64,000 nt of DNA from an uncultured Eubacteriales bacterium (GTDB lineage Bacteria > Bacillota > Clostridia > Christensenellales > UBA1242). Positions 40,831 through 50,598 of the stretch are shown here, in pieces; positions within the stretch are counted from its first letter, which is position 1; the number at the start of each line of letters is the position of its first letter. The notes under the pieces are model-generated. The model was not told the DNA's origin, searched no databases, and saw only the letters and a list, made by a program, of their open reading frames with translations. The DNA is taken from the NCBI GenBank assembly GCA_949001935.1, contig CARJLX010000001.1, positions 372,001 to 436,000 on the forward strand. The letters are read 5' to 3'. The translations under genes were made by a program, and so were the position numbers.

Positions 40831-42707
40831 AAAACAACAATCAAATAGCACCAACAAGTTCTCCTGCCGAGGTTGAACAAGTGGTTAAAAACGCAAAGAA
40901 AACAAAAAAAACAAAGCAAGAAAATGAACTTAAAACAAAATATAAACAAACAAATCATAAAGCCAAAGATTTTAAAGGTTCTTTATTAGGCATTATCAAA
41001 ATGCTTAAGCCTTTTAAATGGCTTGTGATTATTGGGCTTGTATTTGCAGTTATTGGTACTGTTTTAAGTATGATTGGCCCTAATATATTAAATCAAATGA
41101 TGAAAGCTCTTGTACCTTTAGATATGCATAAGGTGACAACTCTTGGATTAATCTTAGTTGCAATGTATTTAACAGGTTGTATACTCTCCTACTTCCAAGG
41201 ATTTATTCTTGGTGGCGTTGCGGCTAAAATTTCTAGAAACTTAAGAACACAAATAACCAAGAAAATTAACCGTATGCCACTCAACTATTTTGATACAAAT
41301 AGTTATGGTGATGTTATGTCACGATTAACAAATGATGTTGACACTGTTGGAAGAACATTAGATAATACTCTTAGCAATCTTATCACTTCTATCACAATGA
41401 TTATCGCTATTCCAATTATAATGTTTACACTCAGTTGGCAATTAACCTTGATTGCTTTATGCGAAATTCCTCTTGCATTTTTTGTGGTTTCTGTTATAGT
41501 AAAATTCAATCAAAAATACTTTATCAAGCAACAAAAATGTTTAGGTGAAATGAACGGACACATCGAAGAAATTTATTCTGCACACAATGTTGTGAAAGCT
41601 TTTAATGGTGAAGAAAAGGCTTTTAAGGAATTTGAAGTTATAAATAAAGAACTTAAACGTTCTGGTCGTAAAGCTCAATTTTATTCTGGACTTATGCACC
41701 CTGTTATCAACTTTATAGGAAATCTTGTATATATTTGCATCTGCCTTATGGGTGCATATATCGCCATAAAAACAAATGACTTTTTATTCATAACATCAAT
41801 TATCACATTTATGACATATATAAAATTGTTTAATCAACCACTTTCACAACTTGGCTCAATTTCAGGAACACTTCAACAAACCGCTGCGGCTGCCGAAAGA
41901 GTGTTTGAATTCTTAGAAGAACCTGAACAAGAAGATGAAAGCGAAAAGAATGCAACCCTTAAAAAGGTTAAAGGTAAAGTTGAATTTAGTCATGTTAACT
42001 TTGGATACAAACCAGAAAAACAAATTATTCATGATTTTAATTTCACCGCCCTTCCAGGTCAAAAGATAGCAATTGTTGGTCCAACTGGTGCTGGAAAGAC
42101 AACCATGGTCAATTTGCTAATGAGGTTCTATGAAGTAAATTCAGGTGAAATAAAAATTGATGGAGTTTCAACTAAAAAAATGAAACGAGGTTATGTCCGC
42201 TCATTATTTGGAATGGTACTTCAAGATACATGGCTGTTTGAGGGAACCATTAAGGAAAATATAGCCTATGGTAATCCAAATGCAAGTGATGAAGAAATTA
42301 TTGAAGCCTGCAAAATGGCAAATGTACACCACTTTATCAAGACTCAACCAAATGGCTATGATATGGTGTTAAATGAAGATTGTTCTATTAGTGCCGGTCA
42401 AAAACAATTGTTGACTATTGCAAGAGCAATGGTTCAAAACGCACCTATGCTTATATTAGACGAAGCTACAAGTTCAGTTGATACAAGAACTGAGGTGCTG
42501 ATACAAACAGCAATGGATAGACTAACACAAGGCAGAACAAGTTTTGTTATCGCTCACCGCCTCTCAACAATCAAGAATGCAGACCAAATAATTGTAATGA
42601 AAGATGGCTCAATAGTAGAAGTTGGCAATCATAAAGACTTGCTTGCGAAAAAAGGCTTCTATGCAGACCTATATTATAGCCAATTTGAAAATGGCGAAGA
42701 TTTCTAA
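40827..42707 (+). CDS. ABC exporter half-transporter, subunit 2
   Basis: This 626-residue protein has a Lys-rich N-terminal extension of about 55 residues, a six-helix exporter domain and an ATPase. Walker A is GPTGAGKTTMVNLL, the signature reads ISAGQKQLLTIARA (SAGQ in place of SGGQ) and Walker B is LILDEATSSVD with an intact Glu. The partner has SGGQ but lacks the Glu, so the pair would have one canonical and one degenerate ATP site. It overlaps the preceding gene (ATGA) and has a GAGGAG ribosome site. Confidence 0.93.
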   Translation: MKNNNQIAPTSSPAEVEQVVKNAKKTKKTKQENELKTKYKQTNHKAKDFKGSLLGIIKMLKPFKWLVIIGLVFAVIGTVLSMIGPNILNQMMKALVPLDMHKVTTLGLILVAMYLTGCILSYFQGFILGGVAAKISRNLRTQITKKINRMPLNYFDTNSYGDVMSRLTNDVDTVGRTLDNTLSNLITSITMIIAIPIIMFTLSWQLTLIALCEIPLAFFVVSVIVKFNQKYFIKQQKCLGEMNGHIEEIYSAHNVVKAFNGEEKAFKEFEVINKELKRSGRKAQFYSGLMHPVINFIGNLVYICICLMGAYIAIKTNDFLFITSIITFMTYIKLFNQPLSQLGSISGTLQQTAAAAERVFEFLEEPEQEDESEKNATLKKVKGKVEFSHVNFGYKPEKQIIHDFNFTALPGQKIAIVGPTGAGKTTMVNLLMRFYEVNSGEIKIDGVSTKKMKRGYVRSLFGMVLQDTWLFEGTIKENIAYGNPNASDEEIIEACKMANVHHFIKTQPNGYDMVLNEDCSISAGQKQLLTIARAMVQNAPMLILDEATSSVDTRTEVLIQTAMDRLTQGRTSFVIAHRLSTIKNADQIIVMKDGSIVEVGNHKDLLAKKGFYADLYYSQFENGEDF

Positions 42708-42732
42708 ATGCATAAAACAAAAGGAGTAAAAT

Positions 42733-44907
42733 ATGAAAGATGAATATAAATTGCAATTGTCAAATGTAAATAAGTTTTATAAACTTGGCAATAAAAATAC
42801 CTTTCATGCACTAACCGACATAAATGTAAACTTCAAAAAAGGTGAACTAGTATCTATTATTGGTGAAAGCGGAAGCGGAAAGAGTACACTAATGAATTTG
42901 ATTGGTGGGCTTGATAGCGATTTTGAAGGAGATATTATCGCTGATGGTGTAAATCTAAGAAATTTAAATGATAAAGAACTTGATAATTATCGCAAAAATA
43001 AGGTAGGATTTGTTTTTCAATCTTTCAATCTTATTCCTCACCTAACAATCTTAGATAATGTGACAATCGCCCTAACCCTTTCCAACGAAAAAGAAAGTGT
43101 AAAAATAGAAAAAGCTACAAAACTTTTAACTCGATTAGGTCTTGAAAAACAACTAAAGAAAAAACCTAATCAATTAAGTGGAGGACAAAAACAACGCGTT
43201 GCAATAGCAAGGGCTTTAATTAACGAGCCAGAAATAATTCTTGCCGATGAGCCAACAGGTGCACTAGATAGTGGCACAACTATTCAAATTTTAGACATTT
43301 TAAAAGAAATTGCTGATGAAGGCAAACTTGTTATTATGGTGACTCACTCTGAAAAAGTTGCAGCCATCTCTTCTCGCGTAGTTGAAATTTCTGATGGAAT
43401 GATTGTTCGAGATGAAAAAAACAAGAATTATAAAAAGGCTAAAAAGAAGACCAGTGAAGCACTTATTGAAGAAGAACCTGAACAAAAGATTATAAATAAA
43501 GTAAGTAAAAAATCTACAAAACAAAATCTTTCTCTTTGGTCTGCATTAAGACTTTCATTCCACAATATGTGGGCTAGTAAAACTAAAAACTTACTTATGG
43601 CTTTCGGAGTTTCTATTTCAATCCTTGCAATGATAATCATGCTCTCATTTGGCTCAGGGCTTACAGATTATATCTCGAATTTAGCCGAAGAATACAATAA
43701 TCCATACTATGTTTCAATAAGTAAAAAATCAGAAAAAGGTCAAGATGGAAATGATGTCATGGGTTCACCTATCAAACCACTTTCCTTCAATATAAAAGAT
43801 AAAGACGAAAATGGCAAGGATGAGGTTGATAGATTAATCGACCAAATCAATGCAGAACTCACTAAAAATCAAAAAGAATTTCAAATTGATAGAGAACAAA
43901 ATCTTTCCTTTGGTTTTAGCGTTATGACTTATGGCACAAACACAACTTTTTCTTTTAAATGTAATGAGGAAGGTGTTTATGATCCTGAAGGAACTTTAAC
44001 ATCTTCAAAAGATATATTCTTTATCTACACCACCCCACCTTATTATGAAAAATCAAACATGATAGCTGGCGAACTTAGTGGAATGAACGAAGTTTTACTT
44101 TCTAAAGCCGCAGTAAAAGCTTTGGGGTTTGAAAGCCCAGAAGCTTTGGTGGAAAGTAAGCCAAAAGTTTCTATAAATATTCCCGCTCTTGGAATTAACA
44201 CAGATGGAATTTCTAGCGAAGAACTTAATTTAACAGGCAATCCAACAATTTCGGGAATAATAGACGTGACAAACCTCTTTGAAGGCTTTCCTGTTATGTA
44301 TGTAAACTATAACTATTTTGCAAAATTAGTAGAATATTCACAAGAATTGACTGGCAAAACAATTCCATTTGCACCAACTTCAATTTATATTAAAACAGAT
44401 GATCCTTCAACAACCGATTTTATAACACACTATCTTGATAGTTTAGAAACATATTCTGGTGCAGTTGAACAACAATTTGCAGGGATGTTTAATAGCATGC
44501 TTTCAACTTTCTCAATTGCACTCGCTGTAATTTCAGGCATATCTTTGCTTGTTGCTGCAATCATGATTTTAGTCGTTCTCTACATGAGCGTAACCGAAAG
44601 AACTCGTGAAATTGGCGTTCTTAAGTCAATCGGTGCTAGACGCAAAGATATAAAGAGGATTTTCTCGGCAGAAAGTTTCCTTATAGGATTATTAAGTGGA
44701 ATTGTAGGCATAATTCTATCATTGGTTGTTAGCGTGATTTTAATTATTATTTTCAACGCAACACTAGGCCTTGCACCAATAAGCTTCCGCTGGTGGTACT
44801 TTGTCGGAGCTCTTGGAATAAGTATTCTTATATCTGTTCTTTCAGGTCTTTACCCTGCTTCTAAGGCTGCAAAACTTGATCCTGTTGAAAGTTTAAGACA
44901 TGAATAA
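42733..44907 (+). CDS. MacB-like ABC transporter, fused ATPase and FtsX-type permease
   Basis: This 724-residue protein has an N-terminal LolD/MacB-type ATPase (about 1-225; GESGSGKSTLMNLIGGL, LSGGQKQRVAIARAL, LADEPTGALD). A Lys-rich linker, a first helix (about 285-310), a large extracellular domain (about 310-590) and three C-terminal helices of the FtsX family (TERTREIGVLKSIGARRKDI; LYPASKAAKLDPVESLRHE) follow. MacB-type proteins act as mechanotransmitters and often give resistance to antimicrobial peptides in Bacillota. It is the last gene of the MarR operon. Confidence 0.93.
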   Translation: MKDEYKLQLSNVNKFYKLGNKNTFHALTDINVNFKKGELVSIIGESGSGKSTLMNLIGGLDSDFEGDIIADGVNLRNLNDKELDNYRKNKVGFVFQSFNLIPHLTILDNVTIALTLSNEKESVKIEKATKLLTRLGLEKQLKKKPNQLSGGQKQRVAIARALINEPEIILADEPTGALDSGTTIQILDILKEIADEGKLVIMVTHSEKVAAISSRVVEISDGMIVRDEKNKNYKKAKKKTSEALIEEEPEQKIINKVSKKSTKQNLSLWSALRLSFHNMWASKTKNLLMAFGVSISILAMIIMLSFGSGLTDYISNLAEEYNNPYYVSISKKSEKGQDGNDVMGSPIKPLSFNIKDKDENGKDEVDRLIDQINAELTKNQKEFQIDREQNLSFGFSVMTYGTNTTFSFKCNEEGVYDPEGTLTSSKDIFFIYTTPPYYEKSNMIAGELSGMNEVLLSKAAVKALGFESPEALVESKPKVSINIPALGINTDGISSEELNLTGNPTISGIIDVTNLFEGFPVMYVNYNYFAKLVEYSQELTGKTIPFAPTSIYIKTDDPSTTDFITHYLDSLETYSGAVEQQFAGMFNSMLSTFSIALAVISGISLLVAAIMILVVLYMSVTERTREIGVLKSIGARRKDIKRIFSAESFLIGLLSGIVGIILSLVVSVILIIIFNATLGLAPISFRWWYFVGALGISILISVLSGLYPASKAAKLDPVESLRHE

Positions 44908-44927
44908 TAAAATACTTTAAATTTACT

Positions 44928-44955
44928 AAAAAAGAGTCTTGACAGACTCTTTTTT
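44928..44955. terminator. Terminator of the exporter operon
   Basis: A GAGTC/GACTC stem with a 6-nt loop is flanked by AAAAAA and TTTTTT, 20 bp after the last exporter gene. Confidence 0.85.
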
Positions 44956-44989
44956 GTATGTTAGAATAAACAAGTATTAGGAGAAAAAA

Positions 44990-45559
44990 ATGAAATATAA
45001 ATTCATAAGAAGTCTATCAAGACATGAATTATTAAGTGATGGGAAAATTATCTTCGGAGGTTTAAATAAGGACAAGGTTCGCCAATATATCTCTAAAAAT
45101 GAAGTTTTATATGTTGAAAAAGGCACAACTTACATAGACAAATACGCTTTCTTAAATATACATGGACTAAAAGAAATTTATCTTCCAAGCACTATTGAAG
45201 AGATAAAAGAAGAAGCTTTTAAAAATTGTGCTGACCTTGAAATTATACATTGTGACTCACCTATAGTAGATGTGAAAACTAGAGCTTTTAACAAGGATAA
45301 ATATCTTACTGTTATTGATATGAATATGAGAGTAGAAAATGATGATATTAGTAAACTCTTCACTGGTTCTAGTGTAAACAATATTTCAAAAACATTAAAA
45401 TCCTATAGACTTGCAAGGGTTGAAGATGGAACATTACAAATAATAAGTTATCAAAGAACTGATGACGAAAAAATTACTTTTAGCCCAGAAAGTACAAGTC
45501 CTATAATTATGGGATTTAACGAAGATACAAGAGAGGTCTTTGAACTTCCACAACAATAA
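44990..45559 (+). CDS. Protein with a short BspA-type leucine-rich repeat
   Basis: This 189-residue protein contains LRR_5 (BspA-like) units: IDKYAFLNIHGLKEIYLPST and IEEIKEEAFKNCADLEIIHC. No signal peptide or membrane helix is evident, so it is probably cytosolic. BspA-type repeats usually serve in binding. An AGGAGAAAA ribosome site precedes the ATG. The gene stands alone between two terminators. Its function is unknown. Confidence 0.65.
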   Translation: MKYKFIRSLSRHELLSDGKIIFGGLNKDKVRQYISKNEVLYVEKGTTYIDKYAFLNIHGLKEIYLPSTIEEIKEEAFKNCADLEIIHCDSPIVDVKTRAFNKDKYLTVIDMNMRVENDDISKLFTGSSVNNISKTLKSYRLARVEDGTLQIISYQRTDDEKITFSPESTSPIIMGFNEDTREVFELPQQ

Positions 45560-45590
45560 AAAAAGAGATTAAAATTTAATCTCTTTTTTT
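45558..45590. terminator. Bidirectional terminator
   Basis: GAGATTAAA and TTTAATCTC arms with A and T runs lie between convergent genes. Confidence 0.85.
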
Positions 45591-46436
45591 ATTGTCCAAT
45601 TTCCCTTTTGATTTACTAGATTTTGTCTTTTTCATATTATCAATTTCTCTTTGAACAATTTCCTCTATTTCATCTGGGACATCAAAAATTTGCTGACTAT
45701 TATCCTTTTGTTTTTCAGTTGAAATTTGATTACTAGAATTTTGATTAACTACTTCACCAACTTTATACCCTTTAGCAAGCTCATTCTCAATTGTCTTTAT
45801 TCCAAGACTGCACTTAGAAAATTTGCCTATACAATAATGTATAATAAAGGCGAGAGAACCAGAAAAATTACATAAAATATCTTCCATAGTATCTGTAACT
45901 AGTGGAACCCCAAAACCATCAATCTTTGGTCCTTGTGCAGTTTGCCCTACAAATAGATCTGCAAACCATTCACCAAGTTCCCAAATAAGTTCAATACCCA
46001 GTGAGAAAAAGAAACAGAATAAAATGATAGCAAAAGGTTTTAGTTTATTATAATCAGTTGTTCTTGAAATAACAAATATTCCAAGCATAGCACATAAATA
46101 ACCCATGATCACATGTACAACAATATCAAGCCAAACAAAATCATTATAACCAGAAAGTAAACTACCCCAAATGCCAGCAATTATTAAATAAATTTCAATT
46201 CCAATAAAAAGTACATTTGGAACACGTGTTCTAAATATAAGTTCAAAAAGCCAAGGTGCAAGCACAGCAAAAAGCATAGTAAATCCAGCAGGTACTCTAT
46301 TTCTTGGATCACCTACAACCCAAAAGTAAATTGTAAGCCCAACAATAACCACCGCAAGAATTGCCATTAAAGTTAAATTAATACTTTTAAAAATCTTATC
46401 TTTTTTAGACAAATCTTTAAACTTTACTTTTGCCAT
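45576..46436 (-). CDS. Polytopic membrane protein, possibly YjdF/DUF2238-like
   Basis: This 286-residue protein has six or seven helices over about 15-215 and a hydrophilic, Lys/Glu-rich tail. Conserved-looking polar residues in helices, WLDIVVHVIMGYLC, IELIWELGEWFADLF and DTMEDILCNFSGSLAF, recall DUF2238-type proteins (D..H..G; E..EW; D...D...N..G). The family call is tentative. It follows valS by 12 bp, with a ribosome site AGGAAGGG. Confidence 0.6.
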   Translation of the reverse strand: MAKVKFKDLSKKDKIFKSINLTLMAILAVVIVGLTIYFWVVGDPRNRVPAGFTMLFAVLAPWLFELIFRTRVPNVLFIGIEIYLIIAGIWGSLLSGYNDFVWLDIVVHVIMGYLCAMLGIFVISRTTDYNKLKPFAIILFCFFFSLGIELIWELGEWFADLFVGQTAQGPKIDGFGVPLVTDTMEDILCNFSGSLAFIIHYCIGKFSKCSLGIKTIENELAKGYKVGEVVNQNSSNQISTEKQKDNSQQIFDVPDEIEEIVQREIDNMKKTKSSKSKGKLDNKKRD

Positions 46437-46448
46437 AACTTTCCCTTC

Positions 46449-49058
46449 CTAATCTTTTAAAGCTTTTAAATCATTTTGAAGTTTATTAAATAACTCTTGA
46501 TTTTTTTCAAGTTTAGCCTTCTCGTTATCAACTAAACTTTGAGGTGCTTTTGCAATAAATCCTTGATTTGAAAGCATTTTATTTGAACGAGCAATTTCAA
46601 ACTCTAAATTCTTTATTTCTTTTTCTAAACGCTCAATCTCTTTAGCATTGTCAACAAGTTCACCCATAGGGATAAATACAGTGGCAAGATTGCTTAAAAC
46701 CTTAACACACTTTTCATCTACCTTTTCACTTTCAAGAATAGTAGCTTCAAGACCAAAGCCTAATTTTGCAATTTCTTTTAAATTCCCCTCAACCAAAGCC
46801 TTTTCTTGACCAGATAAAATATATAAATTAGTACGTTTATTATCAGGAACATTAAATTCACTTCTTGCATTTCTTATAGCTTTTATTGTTTCAATAACAA
46901 GACTAAATTGATTTTTCAAGCCCTTCACAACGCCTGCTTTTGGGTAACAAGAAATCATAATGCTTTCGTCCTTGTTTGGAAGCTCTTGATAAATCTTTTC
47001 AGTAATAAATGGAATAAATGGGTGGAATAGTTTTAATAAACTTGTCAAAACATAAAGCAAAATATTTTGAACTACTATTTTTCTTTCTTTATCTTCCCCA
47101 TAAAGATCAACTTTGGCAAGCTCAATATACCAATCGCAGAATTTGGAAATAGTAAATTCAAGCAAATTTCCAATTGCAACACCAATTGTGTATTTGTCCA
47201 TAGCCTTATTTACGCTCTTGATTAAATTGTCAAGTTCACTTAAAATCCACTTATCTTTTTCTGCTAATTTTAGTTTATTTAAATCATAAACTTTAATACC
47301 CTCTATATTTTGTAGAACAAATTTACTAGCATTGAAAAGTTTGTTGATAAAAATCTTAGCTTCTTTTGCCTTGTCTAAACTATACTTTACATCAGTACCC
47401 ATGCTCATTCCGCTAACTAAACTAAGACGAAGTGCATCGGTCCCAAATTCAGCAATAACATCAAGCGGATCAATTCCATTGCCTAAATGCTTAGACATTT
47501 TAACACCCTTTGCATCTCTAACTATTCCGTTAATAACAACATCTTTGAAAGGTACTTTACCCATAAATTCAAGCCCAGAGAACACCATTTTTGAAACCCA
47601 GAATGTAATAATATCTGGTCCTGTGACAAGAGTATCTGTAGGATAATAATACTCTAAATCTTTGGTTTTATCTGGATAGCCAAGTGTAGAGAAAGGCCAT
47701 AAAGCAGACGAAAACCATGTGTCCAAAACATCTTTGTCTTGTTCAATATGGCTTTTACCACACTTAGGACAAACTTTAGGCTCAACTTCACTAGCGAACA
47801 TATGTCCACATTCACAATAGTAAACAGGTATACGATGACCAAGCCAAATTTGACGAGAAATACACCAGTCTTGAATATTTTCAAGCCAGTTTAGATAAAA
47901 CTTTTCAAAACGTTTAGGATAAAATTTAACCTCACCTTTTTTAACTGCCTCTATAGCAGGTTTAACAAGGTCTTTCATTTTAACAAACCATTGAGTTGAA
48001 ATCTTAGGCTCAGTCATAGTGCCACAACGCTCACAAGTTCCAACTTGATTTTTGTATTTCTCTTTCTTTAATAAGAAACCACCCTTTTCAAGAGCCTTTT
48101 CAATAAGTGGTCTTGCTTCTATTCTATCAAGCCCAGCAAACTCACCTGCTACTTCTGTAAGTTTTCCGTCGTCACCTATACAAGAAATAATTTCAAGTTT
48201 ATGACGAAGTCCTACCTCATAATCATTTGGATCATGTGCAGGCGTAATCTTAACTGCACCAGTACCAAAACCTATTTCACAATAATCATCAGCAATAAGT
48301 TTTATCTTGCGATTTACTAAAGGTAAAATTAAATCTTTTCCTATTTGACCTTCATAACGCTTGTCTTTCGGATTAACGGCAACAGCGGTATCACCAAAAA
48401 GTGTTTCGGGACGAGTTGTTGCAACCGTCACAAATCCACTGCCATCAGCAAAAGGATATTTAATATGCCATAAAAAAGTTTGTTGCTCTTTATAAACATT
48501 CTCATTATCTGATATAGATGTTTTACAACTTGGGCAATAATTTACAACACGAGTGCCTTTATAAATAAGCCCTCTATTAAAATAATCAACAAAAACATGT
48601 TTAACAGCACGACTTAAATTATCGTCCATAGTAAAAGCAAGCCTGCTCCAATCGCAGGAAACTCCAAGGGCTTTAAGTTGATCACAAATAATGTTGCCAT
48701 AATCTCCATACCATTGCCAACCGCGTTTTAAAAATTCCTCTCTGCCAATACCCTCTTTAGTTAAACCTTCCTTTTTTAATGCCCTAACCAAAACCTCTTC
48801 TGTTGCAAGAGCTGCGTGGTCAGTTCCTGGAATCCAAAGTGCATTGTAGCCTTGCATTCTTTTGGTCCTAATCAAAATATCTTGAACAGTATTATTCAAA
48901 GCATGCCCAATATGAGCCTTCCCTGTCACATTTGGAGGAGGCATAACAATAGAATATTTTTTTCTATTATCTGGCTGATTAGTAAAATAACCTTTTTCAA
49001 GCCAAGTTTGATAAATTTCTCTTTCAAAATCTTGAGGATTGTAAGTTTTGTCTAACAT
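46449..49058 (-). CDS. valS: Valine--tRNA ligase
   Basis: This 869-residue class I synthetase has the HIGH motif in PPPNVTGKAHIGHALN and the KMSKS-like motif GVKMSKHLGNGIDPLD (His for the last Ser). The editing domain (about 190-330) has ATTRPETLFGDTAVAVNP. A Cys cluster CERCGTMTEPKIS and a second CECGHMF..CPKCGKSH resemble zinc knuckles. The C-terminal coiled coil (about 810-869) is typical. No T-box was seen upstream; the 120-bp gap holds only a terminator of the previous gene. Confidence 0.97.
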   Translation of the reverse strand: MLDKTYNPQDFEREIYQTWLEKGYFTNQPDNRKKYSIVMPPPNVTGKAHIGHALNNTVQDILIRTKRMQGYNALWIPGTDHAALATEEVLVRALKKEGLTKEGIGREEFLKRGWQWYGDYGNIICDQLKALGVSCDWSRLAFTMDDNLSRAVKHVFVDYFNRGLIYKGTRVVNYCPSCKTSISDNENVYKEQQTFLWHIKYPFADGSGFVTVATTRPETLFGDTAVAVNPKDKRYEGQIGKDLILPLVNRKIKLIADDYCEIGFGTGAVKITPAHDPNDYEVGLRHKLEIISCIGDDGKLTEVAGEFAGLDRIEARPLIEKALEKGGFLLKKEKYKNQVGTCERCGTMTEPKISTQWFVKMKDLVKPAIEAVKKGEVKFYPKRFEKFYLNWLENIQDWCISRQIWLGHRIPVYYCECGHMFASEVEPKVCPKCGKSHIEQDKDVLDTWFSSALWPFSTLGYPDKTKDLEYYYPTDTLVTGPDIITFWVSKMVFSGLEFMGKVPFKDVVINGIVRDAKGVKMSKHLGNGIDPLDVIAEFGTDALRLSLVSGMSMGTDVKYSLDKAKEAKIFINKLFNASKFVLQNIEGIKVYDLNKLKLAEKDKWILSELDNLIKSVNKAMDKYTIGVAIGNLLEFTISKFCDWYIELAKVDLYGEDKERKIVVQNILLYVLTSLLKLFHPFIPFITEKIYQELPNKDESIMISCYPKAGVVKGLKNQFSLVIETIKAIRNARSEFNVPDNKRTNLYILSGQEKALVEGNLKEIAKLGFGLEATILESEKVDEKCVKVLSNLATVFIPMGELVDNAKEIERLEKEIKNLEFEIARSNKMLSNQGFIAKAPQSLVDNEKAKLEKNQELFNKLQNDLKALKD

Positions 49059-49106
49059 AATTAACTCCGTTTTAATTTATACCTTCAAGTATAATTAAAT
49101 TGCAAT

Positions 49107-49134
49107 AAAAAAGCAAACTATTTGAATAGTTTGC
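49107..49134 (-). terminator. Terminator of the 49182 gene
   Basis: GCAAACTATT and AATAGTTTGC form a perfect 10-bp stem with a 2-nt centre, followed by a T run on the minus strand. Confidence 0.8.
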
Positions 49135-49181
49135 AACCTTAAAATTAAATTTTTTATATAATTAATCAAAAACCAAATCAA

Positions 49182-49412
49182 CTATTGAATAATCATAGCA
49201 ATTAAAGCCGTCATAACAAGAAGAAGTGCAAAAGCCTTCAATATCAAATATAACTTATCAGAAGTGTTGATCTTTTCCACCTTTCTAACCTTTTTTGTAA
49301 TAAATCCCGCTAAACAAGCCAAAACAATTCCAATCACAAGCAAAATTATTCCAACCAAAACATTAGTTTGAGTAAGTCTATTTAAAATGTTGTTATCTAA
49401 AAGTAAAGACAT
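49182..49412 (-). CDS. Small two-helix membrane protein
   Basis: This 76-residue protein has two membrane helices (about 18-38 and 52-75) joined by a basic loop (TKKVRKVEKINTSDK). Size and layout are like SecG, but the typical Leu-Gln-x-Gly-Lys motif after helix 1 is missing, so SecG is not called. An ACGGAG ribosome site precedes the ATG at 49412. Confidence 0.55.
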   Translation of the reverse strand: MSLLLDNNILNRLTQTNVLVGIILLVIGIVLACLAGFITKKVRKVEKINTSDKLYLILKAFALLLVMTALIAMIIQ

Positions 49413-49540
49413 ATTTTTCTCCGTTAAAATTTTTATATCTAAATGATATCACAAAATTAAAGCCATGTCAATACTCAATTGATATTTTTTGTCACCTTAA
49501 AACACTATTTTAACATAACTTAATTTTGTGAGGAGGAAAA

Positions 49541-50548
49541 ATGAAAATAAAAAAATATCTCTCGCTCTTTTGTGCATGCCTTATGGTAGGTCTTGCTTCT
49601 TGCCTATTCATAGGATGCGGAAAAGACGATAACCATATAGAAGTTAATGAAGTAACACATTCAATCTTCTATGCACCTTTCTATGCTGCAATCAACAAAG
49701 GTTTCTTTGAAGATGAAGGTTTATCAATTACACTTTCAAATGGTCAAGGAAGCGATGTTTCAATGACTGCACTTCTTTCTGGTGACGCAGACATAATTCT
49801 AGCTGGTCCAGAAACCGTAGTTTATTCATCAAAGACTAAAGATAGCCCAAAAGTTTTTGGTCAATTAACTCAAAAAGATGGCTCTTTTATCGTTTCAAAA
49901 ACAGACGACCAAAATTTTACCCTCGATATGCTTAGAGGAAAAACAATTATTGGCGGAAGAGCTGGTGGACTTCCTGCAATGACGCTTCAATATGTTATTC
50001 AAAAAGCAGGATTAACAATAGGTACAGATACAGCAAATGGTCAAGTGAACCTTCGTACAGATGTAAGCTTTGGTGACATTGCTTCTGTATATCAAACATC
50101 AAATGCCGAGTATTGTACCCTCTTTGAGCCAACAGCAACTGCTATGGTAAATCAAAATAAAGGTCATATTGTGTCAACAGTAGGTGCTCAATCTGGCTTA
50201 GTCCCATACACATGCTTCATTGCAAAAGAAAGCTATCTCAAAAATAAAAGCGACAAGGCAGAAAAATTCTTAAGAGCAGTTATGCGAGGTTATGAGTTTG
50301 TTTCAACAGCAAATCCAACAGAAGTTGCAAAAGCTCTTGAACCTTCTTTTATTGGCACATCACTTGCAGACCTAGAAGTCGCAGTTAAACAATATGTTGC
50401 AATTGATGCATGGTGCTCTAATCCTGCGATGACAGAAACATCTTATAATAAACTTGTTGAGATTATAAATAACTATAAACCAACAACAGCACCAACATTT
50501 GTAGAAGCCGTAGACAATACGATCGCAAATAAATTAATGGCTGGCTAA
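49541..50548 (+). CDS. ABC transporter substrate-binding lipoprotein (NMT1/SsuA/ThiY-like)
   Basis: This 335-residue protein has a lipoprotein signal with lipobox LFIGC (Cys about residue 27) and a type 2 periplasmic-binding fold. HSIFYAPFYAAINKGFFEDE and TALLSGDADIILAGPETVV are typical of the NMT1/THI5-like family that binds thiamine precursors, sulfonates or nitrate. The ligand cannot be told. No permease or ATPase gene is adjacent, and a terminator follows, so it must work with a transporter encoded elsewhere. GAGGAGG precedes the ATG. Confidence 0.9.
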   Translation: MKIKKYLSLFCACLMVGLASCLFIGCGKDDNHIEVNEVTHSIFYAPFYAAINKGFFEDEGLSITLSNGQGSDVSMTALLSGDADIILAGPETVVYSSKTKDSPKVFGQLTQKDGSFIVSKTDDQNFTLDMLRGKTIIGGRAGGLPAMTLQYVIQKAGLTIGTDTANGQVNLRTDVSFGDIASVYQTSNAEYCTLFEPTATAMVNQNKGHIVSTVGAQSGLVPYTCFIAKESYLKNKSDKAEKFLRAVMRGYEFVSTANPTEVAKALEPSFIGTSLADLEVAVKQYVAIDAWCSNPAMTETSYNKLVEIINNYKPTTAPTFVEAVDNTIANKLMAG

Positions 50549-50550
50549 AT

Positions 50551-50594
50551 AAAAAATATATTGAATTTCTTTTTATAAATTCAATATATTTTTT
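50551..50594. terminator. Bidirectional terminator between the lipoprotein and surface protein B
   Basis: AAATATATTGAATTT and AAATTCAATATATTT arms with flanking A and T runs lie between convergent genes. Confidence 0.8.
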
Positions 50595-50598
50595 ATTA

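Noticed and set aside
49182..49412. SecG candidate
   Set aside because: Size and two helices fit, but the conserved motif after the first helix is missing, so only a small membrane protein is called.
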